DNA of 64,000 bases from Acidovorax sp. FHTAMBA (GCF_038958875.1 NZ_CP152407.1:3045501-3109500); one strand, 5' to 3'. Positions 35,976-45,067 are shown, counted from the first letter of the stretch. Notes: a model not told the origin generated them from the sequence alone. Numbers and translations: made by a program.

Positions 35976-36443
35976 ATGCTCTACAACGCCCTTCAGCTCG
36001 TCCATGTCCTTTCCATCATCGTATGGATTGGCGGCATGGTTTTTGCCCATTTCTTCCTGCGCCCCGCAGCGCAGTCGCTGGAGCCGCCACAGCGCGTGCG
36101 GCTCATGCACGATGTGCTGGGCCGCTTCTTTGCGGCCGTGAGCGTGGCTGTGGTGGTGGTGCTGGGCAGCGGCCTGTGGATGATCGGCCGCGTGGCCAAG
36201 CAGACAGTGCAGGCTGGCGGCAGCTTTGCAATGCCGCTGGACTGGACCATCATGGCCGCGCTGGGCATTGTGATGATGGCGCTTTTTGGCCACATCCGTT
36301 TTGCGCTGTTCCGCCGACTGCAGCGTGCGGTGGCGGCCTCGGACTGGGCCGCCGGTGGCAAGGCACTGGGCAGCATCCGCACGCTGGTGGGTATCAATCT
36401 GGCACTGGGCGTGGTGATTGTGGTGGTCACGTTGCTGATGTAG
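35976..36443 (+). CDS. CopD-family integral membrane protein
   Basis: 155 residues, about four membrane helices. The first helix carries LVHVLSIIVWIGGMVFAHFF, the pattern with conserved His and Trp seen in CopD/HemJ-like membrane proteins, which may bind copper or haem. The start at 35976 (MLYNALQ) removes a non-hydrophobic upstream extension. It stands alone between a diguanylate cyclase and an ABC exporter. The specific role is not readable. Confidence 0.75.
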   Translation: MLYNALQLVHVLSIIVWIGGMVFAHFFLRPAAQSLEPPQRVRLMHDVLGRFFAAVSVAVVVVLGSGLWMIGRVAKQTVQAGGSFAMPLDWTIMAALGIVMMALFGHIRFALFRRLQRAVAASDWAAGGKALGSIRTLVGINLALGVVIVVVTLLM

Positions 36444-36550
36444 GCCCGCGGGGGGCCGTGCCGGCCCTGCTGCAGTTGCGGACAAGCGACTGCTGACACA
36501 CCGTGTCCGCAGGCCTCCTCTACCATCGCAGCGCTGAGGAGCCCTGCCAC

Positions 36551-38395
36551 GTGTTCACGTATTTCGAGAGTCGCTTACCCCCCTACCCCCCCGCCGAACC
36601 CACCCTGCCGCCCAAGGCCTTCATGGCCTTCGTGTGGGACGGCACCCGTGGCCTGCGCGGCTACGTGGCCGCCATGGCGGGCCTGTCTGCCGCCATTGCC
36701 ATCTATGAAGCGCTGCTGTTTGCGGTGCTGGGCCATGTGGTGGACTGGATTGCCACCACGGCCCCGGGCGCCCTGTGGGCCGAACGCCGGGGCGCGCTGA
36801 TAGGCATCACCGCGCTGCTGCTAGCCTCGGTGGTGCTGGTGGCTGTACAGACCAGCGTCAAGCACCAAGTGCTGGCCATCAACTTCCCACTGCGCTTGCG
36901 CTGGAACTTTCATCGCCTGATGCTGGGCCAGAGCATGGCGTTCTACGCGGACGAGTTTGCGGGCCGCATCACCACCAAGATCATGCAGACGGCCCTCGCC
37001 GTGCGCGACATGATCTTCACCACCACCGACGTGGTAATCGGCATGGGCATCTACCTCGTCACCATCCTGGTATTGCTGGCAGGGTTCGACGCGCGGCTGC
37101 TGGTGCCCTTTGCCGCGTGGATGGTGGCCTATGGCCTGGCCTGCTGGTACTTTGTGCCGCGCCTGGGCAAGGTGGGCAAGGCGCAGGCCGATGCGCGCTC
37201 GGTGATGACCGGGCGTATCACCGACGCGTACACCAACATCGCCACCGTCAAGCTGTTCTCGCACACGCGGCGCGAATCCGAATTTGCGCGTGCCGCCATG
37301 GACGCGTTCAAGCTCACCGGCTATGCGCAGATGCGGCTGGTGAGCCGGTTCGAGATCGTGAACCACATCCTCGTGGTGGCGATGATTCTGGGCGCCTGTG
37401 GCACTGCGCTGTGGCTGTGGTCTGCGGGCAAGGTCGGTGCCGGGGCCGTGGCGGCCGTCACCGCCATGACGCTGCGCGTCTCGGGCCACGCCCATTGGGT
37501 GATGTGGGAGATGACCACGCTGTTCGAGAGCGTCGGCACCATCCAGGACGGCATCAACACGCTGACCCGGCCGCGCACGGTGGTGGATGCGCCCGATGCC
37601 CAACCACTCGTTGTGACCCAGGGTGAGGTCCGCTTTGAGGACATGAGCTTTGCCTACGGCAGCGGCCCCGGCGCCCGCCCGGTCATTGACCAGCTCAATC
37701 TGACCATCCGCCCCGGCGAAAAGATCGGACTCATCGGCCGCTCGGGCGCGGGCAAGTCCACGCTGGTCAACCTGTTGCTGCGCTTTCATGACGTGCAGTC
37801 GGGCCGCATCCTTATCGACGGGCAGGACATCGCCCACGTCACGCAGGACAGCCTGCGCCGCAATATCGGCATGGTCACGCAGGACACCTCGCTGCTGCAC
37901 CGCTCCATGCGCGACAACATCCTGTACGGCCGCCCCGACGCGAGCGAGGCCGACCTGCACAAGGCCGCCGAGCGCGCCGAGGCAGCAGATTTCATCGCCT
38001 CGCTGACCGACCTGCAGGGCCGCACGGGCTACGACGCCCATGTGGGCGAGCGCGGTGTGAAGCTCTCGGGCGGCCAGCGCCAGCGCGTGGCCATTGCGCG
38101 CGTGATGCTCAAGGACGCGCCCATCCTGCTGCTGGACGAGGCCACCAGTGCGCTCGACTCCGAGGTCGAAGCCGCCATCCAGCAAAGCCTGCACAGCCTG
38201 ATGCAGGGCAAGACCGTGATCGCCATTGCCCACCGCCTGTCCACCATCGCCGCCATGGACCGCCTGATCGTAATGGACGCGGGCCGCATTGTGGAAGAAG
38301 GCACGCACGCACAGCTGCTGGGCCAGGGTGGCGTGTATGCGCGGCTGTGGGGACACCAGAGCGGCGGGTTCCTGGGCGAATCGGAAGAGGACTGA
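36551..38395 (+). CDS. ABC exporter, fused permease and ATPase
   Basis: 614 residues. Six membrane helices (type IV exporter fold, about 25-310) precede a nucleotide-binding domain with Walker A GRSGAGKST, Q-loop MVTQDTSLLHRSMRDNILYG, signature LSGGQRQRVAIARVM, Walker B ILLLDEATSALDSE and switch His in IAHRLSTI. It works as a homo- or heterodimer, exporting lipids, peptides or drugs. The GTG at 36551 (VFTYFESRLPPYP) with an upstream GAGGAG is preferred to the longer ATG frame, because family members in related bacteria begin M-F-x-Y-F-E. The substrate is unknown. Confidence 0.88.
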   Translation: MFTYFESRLPPYPPAEPTLPPKAFMAFVWDGTRGLRGYVAAMAGLSAAIAIYEALLFAVLGHVVDWIATTAPGALWAERRGALIGITALLLASVVLVAVQTSVKHQVLAINFPLRLRWNFHRLMLGQSMAFYADEFAGRITTKIMQTALAVRDMIFTTTDVVIGMGIYLVTILVLLAGFDARLLVPFAAWMVAYGLACWYFVPRLGKVGKAQADARSVMTGRITDAYTNIATVKLFSHTRRESEFARAAMDAFKLTGYAQMRLVSRFEIVNHILVVAMILGACGTALWLWSAGKVGAGAVAAVTAMTLRVSGHAHWVMWEMTTLFESVGTIQDGINTLTRPRTVVDAPDAQPLVVTQGEVRFEDMSFAYGSGPGARPVIDQLNLTIRPGEKIGLIGRSGAGKSTLVNLLLRFHDVQSGRILIDGQDIAHVTQDSLRRNIGMVTQDTSLLHRSMRDNILYGRPDASEADLHKAAERAEAADFIASLTDLQGRTGYDAHVGERGVKLSGGQRQRVAIARVMLKDAPILLLDEATSALDSEVEAAIQQSLHSLMQGKTVIAIAHRLSTIAAMDRLIVMDAGRIVEEGTHAQLLGQGGVYARLWGHQSGGFLGESEED

Positions 38396-38510
38396 CGTCG
38401 CAGGAAGGGGACTTGAGCCGCGTGGGCGACTCACTGTCGCGCAAGCGGCTGTGCAGCTGGTGAGTTATCCCTACGGTGGCGGTTTTCAACTACCGGATGG
38501 AAAGGCCTCG

Positions 38511-38843
38511 ATGATCAAAGTCACCGCCCTGTACCGCTGGCGCGAGGGCGCCACCTTCAACCACGACTACTACCACGGCGAACACATGCGCATTGCCCGC
38601 GCGGCACTGGAGCCGCTGGGCCTGGTGCGGCTGGAGAGCGACCGCGTGCTCTACCCCGGTGAGCCCCGCCCCGGCCAGGTGGTGGCGCTGACCAATGCGT
38701 TTTTTGGCAACCTGACGCAGGCGCAGACCGCTGCCAAACAGACAGCGGCGGTGCTGATGGCCGACGTGCCCAACTACACCAACATTGCGCCAGAGTCGTA
38801 CATCGCGCAGCTGAACGAACACAGCTTGACCACGGCGGCATAG
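38511..38843 (+). CDS. EthD-family small protein
   Basis: 110 residues with the dimeric alpha-beta barrel pattern of EthD proteins: an N-terminal beta strand (MIKVTALYRWREGATFNHDY), the HGEHMRIARAAL helix and a late AxxxAD region (TAAVLMADVPNYTN). The family includes a protein required with a cytochrome P450 for ether breakdown, but most members have no known function. An AAAGG ribosome site lies a few bases upstream. No P450 or ether-degrading gene is adjacent. Confidence 0.8.
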   Translation: MIKVTALYRWREGATFNHDYYHGEHMRIARAALEPLGLVRLESDRVLYPGEPRPGQVVALTNAFFGNLTQAQTAAKQTAAVLMADVPNYTNIAPESYIAQLNEHSLTTAA

Positions 38844-38880
38844 AAACCCGTGCAATGTAATGGCGGCAGTAGAATTTCGA

Positions 38881-38942
38881 GCAAAATTAGCCTCCAGCGC
38901 TTACCCATAAAGCGCCAATAGCTACAAATACAATAGCATTTT
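38881..38942 (+). repeat. Family A repeat, near-consensus copy
   Basis: GCCTCCAGCGCTTACCCATA, AAGCGCCAATAGCTAC, AAATACAATAGCATTTTTTG. It shows both hairpins: GCGCTT/AAGCGC and the second TAGCTA.../...ATAGCA. It lies between the EthD gene and the small helix-turn-helix gene. Confidence 0.88.
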
Positions 38943-38976
38943 TTGCGAATCTGCAGCCCGATAAAACCCGCCCGCC

Positions 38977-39288
38977 ATGACGCCTGAAACGCCCTTGTTC
39001 CCCACACCACTGCTCATGCTCACCCCCACCGGCGACCAGCTCAAGGCCGCGCGCACCGCTGCGGGCCTCAGCCAGGCGCAGGCGGCCCAGCTGATGGGCT
39101 ACCCGCTGCAAACGGGCAGCCGGGGCGGCGTGCAGTCGCGCACCTGGCAGGCGCTGGAGAGCACGTCCGACGAGCGCAACATGCAGGGGCCGGTGTTTGC
39201 CATGTTTCTGCTGCTCACCGGGCAACACCCGGAGTTCGTGCTGGCCCCGCGTGCACCTGTGGCCAATGCGGCCGCGGCCGATGGTTGA
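38977..39288 (+). CDS. Small XRE-like helix-turn-helix protein
   Basis: 103 residues. The segment GDQLKAARTAAGLSQAQAAQL is a clear XRE-type helix-turn-helix start, but it is followed by an unusual Gly/Ser loop (QTGSRGGVQSRTWQALES) before the next helix, as in YdiL/Aca-like regulators. A hydrophobic helix (FAMFLLLTGQHPEFVLA) ends the domain. Target genes are unknown; the 2-hydroxyacid dehydrogenase gene starts about 130 bases downstream. Confidence 0.7.
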   Translation: MTPETPLFPTPLLMLTPTGDQLKAARTAAGLSQAQAAQLMGYPLQTGSRGGVQSRTWQALESTSDERNMQGPVFAMFLLLTGQHPEFVLAPRAPVANAAAADG

Positions 39289-39419
39289 ACGCAGGCCGGG
39301 CGAGGCACCGTCCGGGCAGTCTCGCGCCCTGCGCACCCGCACCCGCTCCCGCCCCACACCAGGGGCGCCATGCTGGCGTGTCCAGCCCTTTCTTTATGGC
39401 CTTCTCTGCCCCTTCTGAC

Positions 39420-40391
39420 ATGACCACCACTTCCCAGCCCTGCATCCTTCAAATCGGCCGCGCGCCCCTGCCTGCGCTGGAGGCCGAACTGGCCGCGCAC
39501 TACCAGGTCACGTGCCTGGCCGACCAGCCCGACGCGGCGGCCTTTCTGGCCGCGCACGGCGCGCAGTTCACCGGCGTGGTGACAACAGCCGCCATCGGGC
39601 TGCGGGGCGATGTCATGGCCGCGCTGCCCAACCTGCAGGTGATCAGCAGCTTTGGCGTGGGATTTGATGCGCTGGATATCGACACCGCCAGGGCCCGCGG
39701 CGTGCAGGTGGGCTACACGCCCGGTGTGCTCAACGACTGCGTGGCCGACATGGCGTTTGCGCTGATGCTGGACGTCTCGCGCAACATTGCCGCCAGCGAC
39801 CGTTTCGTGCGCCAGGGCGCATGGCCGCAGGCGCGTTTTGGCATGGGCTCCCGGGTATCGGGCAAGCGCCTGGGCATTGTGGGCATGGGCCGGATCGGCC
39901 AGGCCGTGGCCGAGCGTGCGAGCGGTTTCCGCATGGAGGTGGGTTACCACAACCGCCGTCCGGTCGAGGGCTGCCCGCTGCCCTGTTTCGATGCGGTGAC
40001 GGCGCTGGCGCAGTGGGCCGACTACCTGGTGCTGACCGTGGCCGGGGGCGCCGGCACGCGCCACCTGGTGAACGCCGATGTGCTCAACGCCCTGGGCCCC
40101 AAGGGCTACCTGATCAACGTGGCGCGGGGCAGCGTGGTGGATGAGGCAGCCCTGGTCGATGCCCTGACCGAGCGGCGCATTGCCGGTGCCGGGCTGGATG
40201 TGTTTGAAAACGAACCCACCGTGCCCGCCGCGCTGATGGCGCTGGACAACGTGGTGCTGACCCCGCACACCGCCAGCGCCACACACGAAACCCGCCGCGC
40301 CATGGCAGACCTCGTGCTGGAGAATCTGCACGCCTTCTACGCCACCGGGGCGGTGCGGGTGCCGGTGCCAGGCACAGGTCGCCCGACCTGA
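39420..40391 (+). CDS. D-2-hydroxyacid dehydrogenase
   Basis: 323 residues. NAD(P)-binding GIVGMGRIGQAVAERA lies around 150-165, and the catalytic set is Arg in NVARGSVVDE, Glu in DVFENEP and His in TPHTAS. It reduces a 2-oxoacid such as hydroxypyruvate, glyoxylate or phenylpyruvate; the substrate loop does not allow a choice. The ATG at 39420 (MTTTSQP) is used; an in-frame ATG eight codons earlier is possible. Confidence 0.88.
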   Translation: MTTTSQPCILQIGRAPLPALEAELAAHYQVTCLADQPDAAAFLAAHGAQFTGVVTTAAIGLRGDVMAALPNLQVISSFGVGFDALDIDTARARGVQVGYTPGVLNDCVADMAFALMLDVSRNIAASDRFVRQGAWPQARFGMGSRVSGKRLGIVGMGRIGQAVAERASGFRMEVGYHNRRPVEGCPLPCFDAVTALAQWADYLVLTVAGGAGTRHLVNADVLNALGPKGYLINVARGSVVDEAALVDALTERRIAGAGLDVFENEPTVPAALMALDNVVLTPHTASATHETRRAMADLVLENLHAFYATGAVRVPVPGTGRPT

Positions 40392-40535
40392 CGCTTGCTG
40401 CGACGGTCGGTCAGGCAGGGGCTCGTCCGGTCACTCACATCGACAGCGGACTGCTTCTCTCTCCGTAGCCTCTGCGGCAACAACCGATAGGCCTCAACAC
40501 CGCGCTGGCGAGTGCAAGGGTTTCAGAATTCCGCC

Positions 40536-41489
40536 TCAGCCGGCGGTGCGTTTCATCTCTGCCAGCTTGACCAGCACCTGCAGCGCATGGTTCAGCGGCG
40601 TCGGCACGCCCAGGGCCGCGCCGCGCTGGACCACATAGCCGTTCAGGTGGTCGATCTCCGTGGGTTTGCCCCGCGCCAGATCCTGCGCGGTGGACGAATA
40701 CTGCCCGGGCATGGTGCTGGCAATGCCGCGCACCGCCGCCTGCACATCGCCCGGAATCGTCACCCCGTCGGCCGCCGCCACCGCCAGGCATTCGGCCACG
40801 ATGTCGGCAATTACCTGCGTTACGCCGGGCACCTGCACCAGCGGGCCATAGGGTTGCTGCGACAGGGCCGACAGCGCGTTGTAGGCGCTGTTGAGCACCA
40901 GCTTGACCCAGAGCGCACCGCGCACGTTGTCGGACACCTGTGTGGGGATACCCGCCGCCGTGAGCTGGCGGGCCACCTCGTCGCTGCGCGGCGAAGGCGC
41001 AATCACCAGCTCACCCCGGCCATGGTGCACCACATGCCCCGGGCCGCCCATGGCGGTGGCCACGTACACCACGGCGGCCGCCACGGGGTTGCTGGCGTCC
41101 AGCACGGCGCGCACGCGCTCGTCGTTGTCCACGCCGTTCTGCAAGGTCAGCACCAGCGCGCCGGGGGCCAGGTGCGGGCGTATCTGCTGCGAGGCGTTTT
41201 CAGAGTCGGATGACTTCACGCAGAACAGCACCACGTCTGCGCCGTGCACCGCGCTGGCCTCGGTACTGGCCGCCAGGGGCACCTGCACATCCATCGCCGC
41301 CGTCTGCAACCGCAGGCCGTGCTGGCGCACCGCCTCCATATGTGCGGGCCGACCGATGAGGGTGACAGCATGGCCCGCACGGGCCAGCAAGGCACCAAAG
41401 TAGCAGCCCACCGCCCCGGCGCCCATCACGGCGATGCGCAGCGGAGGGTGGGCGGAGCTGGTGGCGGCAGGCAACGAGGATTCAGGCAT
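40536..41489 (-). CDS. panE: 2-dehydropantoate 2-reductase family protein
   Basis: 317 residues with Rossmann motif GAGAVGCYFGALLARAGH, the C-terminal ApbA domain and conserved Lys/Asn/Ser/Asp-type residues (ALWVKLVLNSAYNALSAL; GKPTEIDHLNGYVV). PanE makes pantoate for coenzyme A. Several paralogues of this family in Burkholderiales act on other 2-oxoacids, so the panE role is likely but not certain. The start at 41489 was chosen because longer frames are non-homologous. It converges on the hydroxyacid dehydrogenase gene. Confidence 0.8.
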   Translation of the reverse strand: MPESSLPAATSSAHPPLRIAVMGAGAVGCYFGALLARAGHAVTLIGRPAHMEAVRQHGLRLQTAAMDVQVPLAASTEASAVHGADVVLFCVKSSDSENASQQIRPHLAPGALVLTLQNGVDNDERVRAVLDASNPVAAAVVYVATAMGGPGHVVHHGRGELVIAPSPRSDEVARQLTAAGIPTQVSDNVRGALWVKLVLNSAYNALSALSQQPYGPLVQVPGVTQVIADIVAECLAVAAADGVTIPGDVQAAVRGIASTMPGQYSSTAQDLARGKPTEIDHLNGYVVQRGAALGVPTPLNHALQVLVKLAEMKRTAG

Positions 41490-41630
41490 GGTGCAGTGCA
41501 ACGAAGAGATGGACGTGGATGGATGGTATTGCCCCGGCCAACGGGCCCGGGCATGCAACCCTGCGGATCCCTTGCAACCCCGGCCTGACCGCTGGCAGCC
41601 GTGGCCCGCCAAACGACAGCGCGCGGCAAG

Positions 41631-41708
41631 ATTTTAAAAACCATCAAACACGGCCTCAGCGCTTTACCACCATGCGCCATTAGCTATGTTTTATATAGCA
41701 TTTTGGAG
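41631..41708 (+). repeat. Family A repeat upstream of the DUF3309 gene
   Basis: GGCCTCAGCGCTTTACCACC, ATGCGCCATTAGCTATG, TTTTATATAGCATTTTGG. It occupies most of the spacer between panE and the DUF3309 gene. I see nothing else in 41490-41845. Confidence 0.82.
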
Positions 41709-41845
41709 GTCGCAGACCCACTGCCTGCTTCCATCCCACAACGCGTGTCGGAAAACCCTGACCATCCCGCAAGCGCGGCGCCTGCGGTTTTTGCAAAAGG
41801 CCCGCCCAACAATGCATTCACCTCAACCCACAACAAGGAAATGCC

Positions 41846-42004
41846 ATGTCACTCTCCCTGATTCTGCTGATTGTCCTGATCCTCATCCTGGTCGGCGTGC
41901 TGCCCACCTGGGGCCACAGCCGCTCCTGGGGCTATGGGCCCAGTGGCGGTATCGGGCTGGTGGTGCTGATCCTGGTGATTCTGCTGCTCATGGGCCGGAT
42001 ATGA
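41846..42004 (+). CDS. DUF3309 family membrane miniprotein
   Basis: 52-residue protein: two hydrophobic segments (MSLSLILLIVLILILVGVLP and VVLILVILLLMG) separated by the conserved TWGHSRSWGYGPSGGIGL loop. This pattern is the DUF3309 signature, a very short protein widespread in proteobacteria with no known function. AAGGAA at 41835-41840 is the ribosome site and favours the ATG at 41846 over an out-of-frame ATG at 41841. A strong terminator follows at 42073-42111. Confidence 0.85.
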   Translation: MSLSLILLIVLILILVGVLPTWGHSRSWGYGPSGGIGLVVLILVILLLMGRI

Positions 42005-42072
42005 CCGGCAACCCGGGGCTCCTGCAAGTCAGGAGCTGACCGTTCACAGCAGCCACTGACAGCAAGATGCCA

Positions 42073-42111
42073 AAAGCACAAAAGCGACCATTCCGGTCGC
42101 TTTTGTGCTTT
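42073..42111. terminator. Bidirectional terminator between DUF3309 and EF-hand genes
   Basis: Perfect 17-bp inverted repeat (AAAGCACAAAAGCGACC and its complement) with a 5-base loop. The AAAG.../...CTTT ends provide weak T-tracts on both strands, suitable for convergent genes. Confidence 0.8.
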
Positions 42112-42138
42112 GTGGGCGCCGGCGTAGCAGCGCGGTAA

Positions 42139-42678
42139 TCATGCTTGCCGTGGGCCGCTCTGTGCCGAGCCAAATGCGGTCGTCAAGGCTGCGAACTCCT
42201 GCCGTGCCACGGTGCCGTCTGCGTTTCCGGCGTTGTCCATGAGCTGGAGCACGGTCTGCGCAAAATCGCTGCCGGCCTGCGCGCCCCGGGTTTTCGACAG
42301 ACCCTGAAGGAACTCGTCCTGGCCAATCCTGCCATCGTTGTTGGTGTCAAACCCCGCTACCAGTTGATCTTTTTGCGCCTGAGTGGCGCCAAAACGCTCG
42401 AGCAGCGTCTGGAAGTCCTCGCGGGACACTGAACGCCCGTGCATGCTGCCCACCCCCATGCCTGAAGGCAGTGCGCTGTTGCCTGTGCCTACCGCCACGC
42501 CTTTGCCCGCCATGCCGGCCAGCGACGCTGCCTCGGGACTCAAGTGCAGGAACGAGGATGGCCCCGGGGTCTCCTCGCCATTGCGGCGCGCGGCCTGCGC
42601 CTTGCCCGGGCCCGCGGTAGCTGCGTTGAAGATCATGGACGCAACCGAGCTGACCAGACCGGAAATAAGAGGTGACAT
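42139..42678 (-). CDS. EF-hand calcium-binding protein
   Basis: 179 residues. The C-terminal half has an EF hand with canonical loop DTNNDGRIGQDEF (about 110-122) and a second, looser one (DNAGNADGTVARQEF, about 147-161). A preceding helix (SREDFQTLLERFGATQAQKD) completes the pair. There is no clear signal peptide; the N-terminus is Ala/Gly/Ser-rich with SGLVSSVASMIFNAATAG. It probably binds calcium. It lies 194 bases downstream of the sensor kinase on the same strand, so it may belong to the two-component and fibre locus; this is inferred from position. Confidence 0.8.
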   Translation of the reverse strand: MSPLISGLVSSVASMIFNAATAGPGKAQAARRNGEETPGPSSFLHLSPEAASLAGMAGKGVAVGTGNSALPSGMGVGSMHGRSVSREDFQTLLERFGATQAQKDQLVAGFDTNNDGRIGQDEFLQGLSKTRGAQAGSDFAQTVLQLMDNAGNADGTVARQEFAALTTAFGSAQSGPRQA

Positions 42679-42801
42679 CGCTTTGCTCTCCCGAGGGGCG
42701 ACAGCGCCACAGCAACACGTGAACGCAAGCGTTTCACGGGTGGCGGCTTCGCCCCATATGCGCAGGTTACCCGGCGCTTGCTGCGGTGGCGGCCGGATAA
42801 C

Positions 42802-42818
42802 AGGGCGCTTTGCGCCCT
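42802..42818 (-). terminator. Hairpin after the histidine kinase gene
   Basis: Stem AGGGCGC/GCGCCCT with a 3-base loop, 54 bases beyond the kinase stop. There is no T-tract, so it may only pause or partly terminate before the EF-hand gene. Confidence 0.5.
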
Positions 42819-42872
42819 ATTTCAGACCGCCGGGGGCGCAGTGGGGGCGCCAGATGGCGGTGCTCCATTCGA

Positions 42873-43715
42873 TCAAACGCCGCCGCCCGTGGGCAGGATC
42901 ACCCGCACTCGCGTGCCTCCTGCCTCCCGTTGCAGGATCTGAAGCTCACCCCCCGCCAGTCCGGCCCGGGTGTGCATCCCTTTCAGGCCGAAACCCGTCC
43001 CTCGGGTGCTTTCGGGGTCAGCATCTGCAGCAGGCATCCCCAGGCCGTTGTCACACACCTCCCAGAGCCAGAGTCCGGCGTGCGCGATGTACCGGGCGGA
43101 CACAGACACCTCGGTCGCACTGGCATGCTGCAGGATGTTGCTCAGGGCTTCCTGCGTGATGGCGACCAGCTGGTCCGCGCTGCCTGCGTGCGGCAAACGG
43201 GGACCCGGGGGTATGTCAACGTCCCACAACATGCCGATTCCCCGCTGGTCCAGCACTGGCTGTATGCGGTGGCGCAGGCGGGCCATGCGGTCGGCCAGCG
43301 TGTCCTGCGCTCCATCCATCGAGTCAACGACGAGGCGCAGGTCCAGCAGGCATGTTTCAAGCACTGCACGGATGTCACGCGCACGCGGCTGATCCCTGTC
43401 GAGAAGGCCCATGGCATTGACAAGCTGCGAACCCAGGTGGTCATGCAGATCCCTGGCAATGCGGCGGCGCTCGGCCATCAGCTCGGCGCTGGGGCGAACG
43501 TTCAGGCGGGGGCGCCATTGCATGGCCCTGGGGAGCTGTACCAGCAGCAATGCCCCAAGCCCCATCGAGACCCCCACCACCGCAAGCTCCCACCACCGCT
43601 GCCCTGATGTGCCCACCGCCCCTATCCAGTGAAAGGCAATCGCAATCAACGCAAGCTGCAAAACCCAGATGCCGACGCACACCATGGCAAACCAGGGAGG
43701 ACGGGTGCGAAACAT
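42873..43715 (-). CDS. NarX-like histidine kinase without a large periplasmic sensor
   Basis: 280 residues. Two membrane helices (about 8-32 and 43-62) are joined by a short loop, so no periplasmic domain exists. A HisKA_3 dimerisation/phosphorylation region follows with His91 in ERRRIARDLHDHLGSQLV, then an ATPase domain (N box EALSNILQHA; DNGLGMP; GFGLKGMHTRAG). Such kinases pair with LuxR/NarL regulators. The regulator gene lies directly upstream on the same strand with 62 bases between, so the two almost certainly form a two-component system. The stimulus is unknown and may be membrane-borne. Confidence 0.9.
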   Translation of the reverse strand: MFRTRPPWFAMVCVGIWVLQLALIAIAFHWIGAVGTSGQRWWELAVVGVSMGLGALLLVQLPRAMQWRPRLNVRPSAELMAERRRIARDLHDHLGSQLVNAMGLLDRDQPRARDIRAVLETCLLDLRLVVDSMDGAQDTLADRMARLRHRIQPVLDQRGIGMLWDVDIPPGPRLPHAGSADQLVAITQEALSNILQHASATEVSVSARYIAHAGLWLWEVCDNGLGMPAADADPESTRGTGFGLKGMHTRAGLAGGELQILQREAGGTRVRVILPTGGGV

Positions 43716-43777
43716 GGCTCGGATTTATGCGCTGGACAACGGCTGCGCGTGGACGGCCAGTACGGCCAGGCCTGGGT

Positions 43778-44599
43778 TCAGAAGAGCCCCCGCAACGAGG
43801 CAAAGCGTACGGCCTGGGCGCGGGTGCGCACCTGCAGCTTGCGGTAGATGTTTCGCAGGTGGGTATTGACCGTCATGCAGCTGATAAGCAGGCGCGAGCC
43901 CACTTCCGCGCTGGTGTAGCCGCTGGCCACCAGGCGCAGGATTTCTTTTTCCCGCGCGGACAAACGGTCTGCCTCATCGGGCTGTCTGCGCTTGTTTTCT
44001 GCGGAGTTGGTGCGGTCAAACCGCTGGAGCAGCCGGCGCGCAAGGTTGGGCGTGATGGAGGCACCGCCGTTGGCGACTTGCAAAACAGATTGCGCGTAGT
44101 TGCCAAACCACGAGTTCTTGCCCACATAGCCACAAGCGCCGAGCTCGAAGGCGCGGATCACCTCATCGTCGTTTTCCATGACCGATATCACCACCGCCTG
44201 CGCCGAGGGGCGGGCGGGTTTGAGGTATTCCAGCAGATCGAAGGCGTTGCCGTCGCCCAGATTCAGGTCCACCAGCAGCACATCGAAGTCGTATTGCTTG
44301 ATCGCACGGCGCCCTTCGCGCACGCTGCCCGCTTGCCCCACCAACAGGGTGCGGGCGTCTGCCATGAGCTCCTGCGCAATCACCAGGCGGATGTGGGGGT
44401 CGTCATCCACCAGCAGCACGCGCACCGGGCTGGTCTCCTGTCCGGTGAGAAATGCAGGCCACACAGACGGGGGATTGCTGAAGGTTCCAAACTGACCCGA
44501 AGGCAACGCTGATTCGTCGTACCCCATGGAAGTCAGCGCCTCCGAACGGTGGGGCATACCGGTGGTGCCAACGGTCTGGGAAGGCATGTTGCTGTTCAC
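43778..44599 (-). CDS. LuxR/NarL-type response regulator
   Basis: 273 residues. The receiver has the acidic cluster VLLVDDDPH (65-67), phospho-acceptor Asp111 in VLLVDLNLGDG and Lys161 in GYVGKN. A LuxR helix-turn-helix lies near the end (LSAREKEILRLVASGYTSAE; CMTVNTHLRNIYRKLQV). The start is the GTG at 44597-44599, preceded by AAGGAG eight bases upstream; the N-terminus is about 55 residues longer than in typical NarL proteins. It is divergent from the fibre-like operon at 45068 and is its most likely regulator, as CsgD is for curli. That regulatory link is inference. Confidence 0.9.
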   Translation of the reverse strand: MNSNMPSQTVGTTGMPHRSEALTSMGYDESALPSGQFGTFSNPPSVWPAFLTGQETSPVRVLLVDDDPHIRLVIAQELMADARTLLVGQAGSVREGRRAIKQYDFDVLLVDLNLGDGNAFDLLEYLKPARPSAQAVVISVMENDDEVIRAFELGACGYVGKNSWFGNYAQSVLQVANGGASITPNLARRLLQRFDRTNSAENKRRQPDEADRLSAREKEILRLVASGYTSAEVGSRLLISCMTVNTHLRNIYRKLQVRTRAQAVRFASLRGLF

Positions 44600-44642
44600 G
44601 TTGATCGCTCCTTGAAACCCGTCACATCGCAGAAAAGGGGCC

Positions 44643-44707
44643 CACAGAGGACGCTTTCACATGCAAATTTTCATGCATCTTTCCGTGAGGTGAGCTTGTC
44701 CTCTGTG
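44643..44707. promoter_or_regulatory. 10-bp inverted repeat in the divergent regulator/fibre promoter region
   Basis: CACAGAGGAC and its exact complement GTCCTCTGTG are 45 bases apart. Between them is a CATGCA-N6-CATGCA direct repeat. The 468-base region 44600-45067 separates the regulator from the first fibre gene and contains nothing else I can support. The repeat is a candidate regulator-binding pair or looping site. Confidence 0.4.
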
Positions 44708-45067
44708 CGCTAACGAACACAGTGCGACAAAAAATTACCTCCGTCGCGCTAAAAATGACACTGTTGCAATAGAAGCATTTTGTTACTACCAAGGTTTAGG
44801 CAGGACTTCCTGGCAGCAAATGTCCAGGAAACCCTTTCACCACAACGCTCGCGCGCCACGGCTACCACCGGCGCGTTGCTGTGATTGAGGTAGCCCTCAC
44901 AGCGTATTCGCGGCAAACACATCCGGGAACACACTGCAACCCGACAGCGCCAAACGGCCGCCGTCCACGCAAGTGGCAAGGCCCGGCGGCACCGTCCAAC
45001 AGCACTGCACCACAGGTTTTTCTGCGGTTGCAGACAGTGTCGAAGTTCCACCATTGAAGGATCTGCC

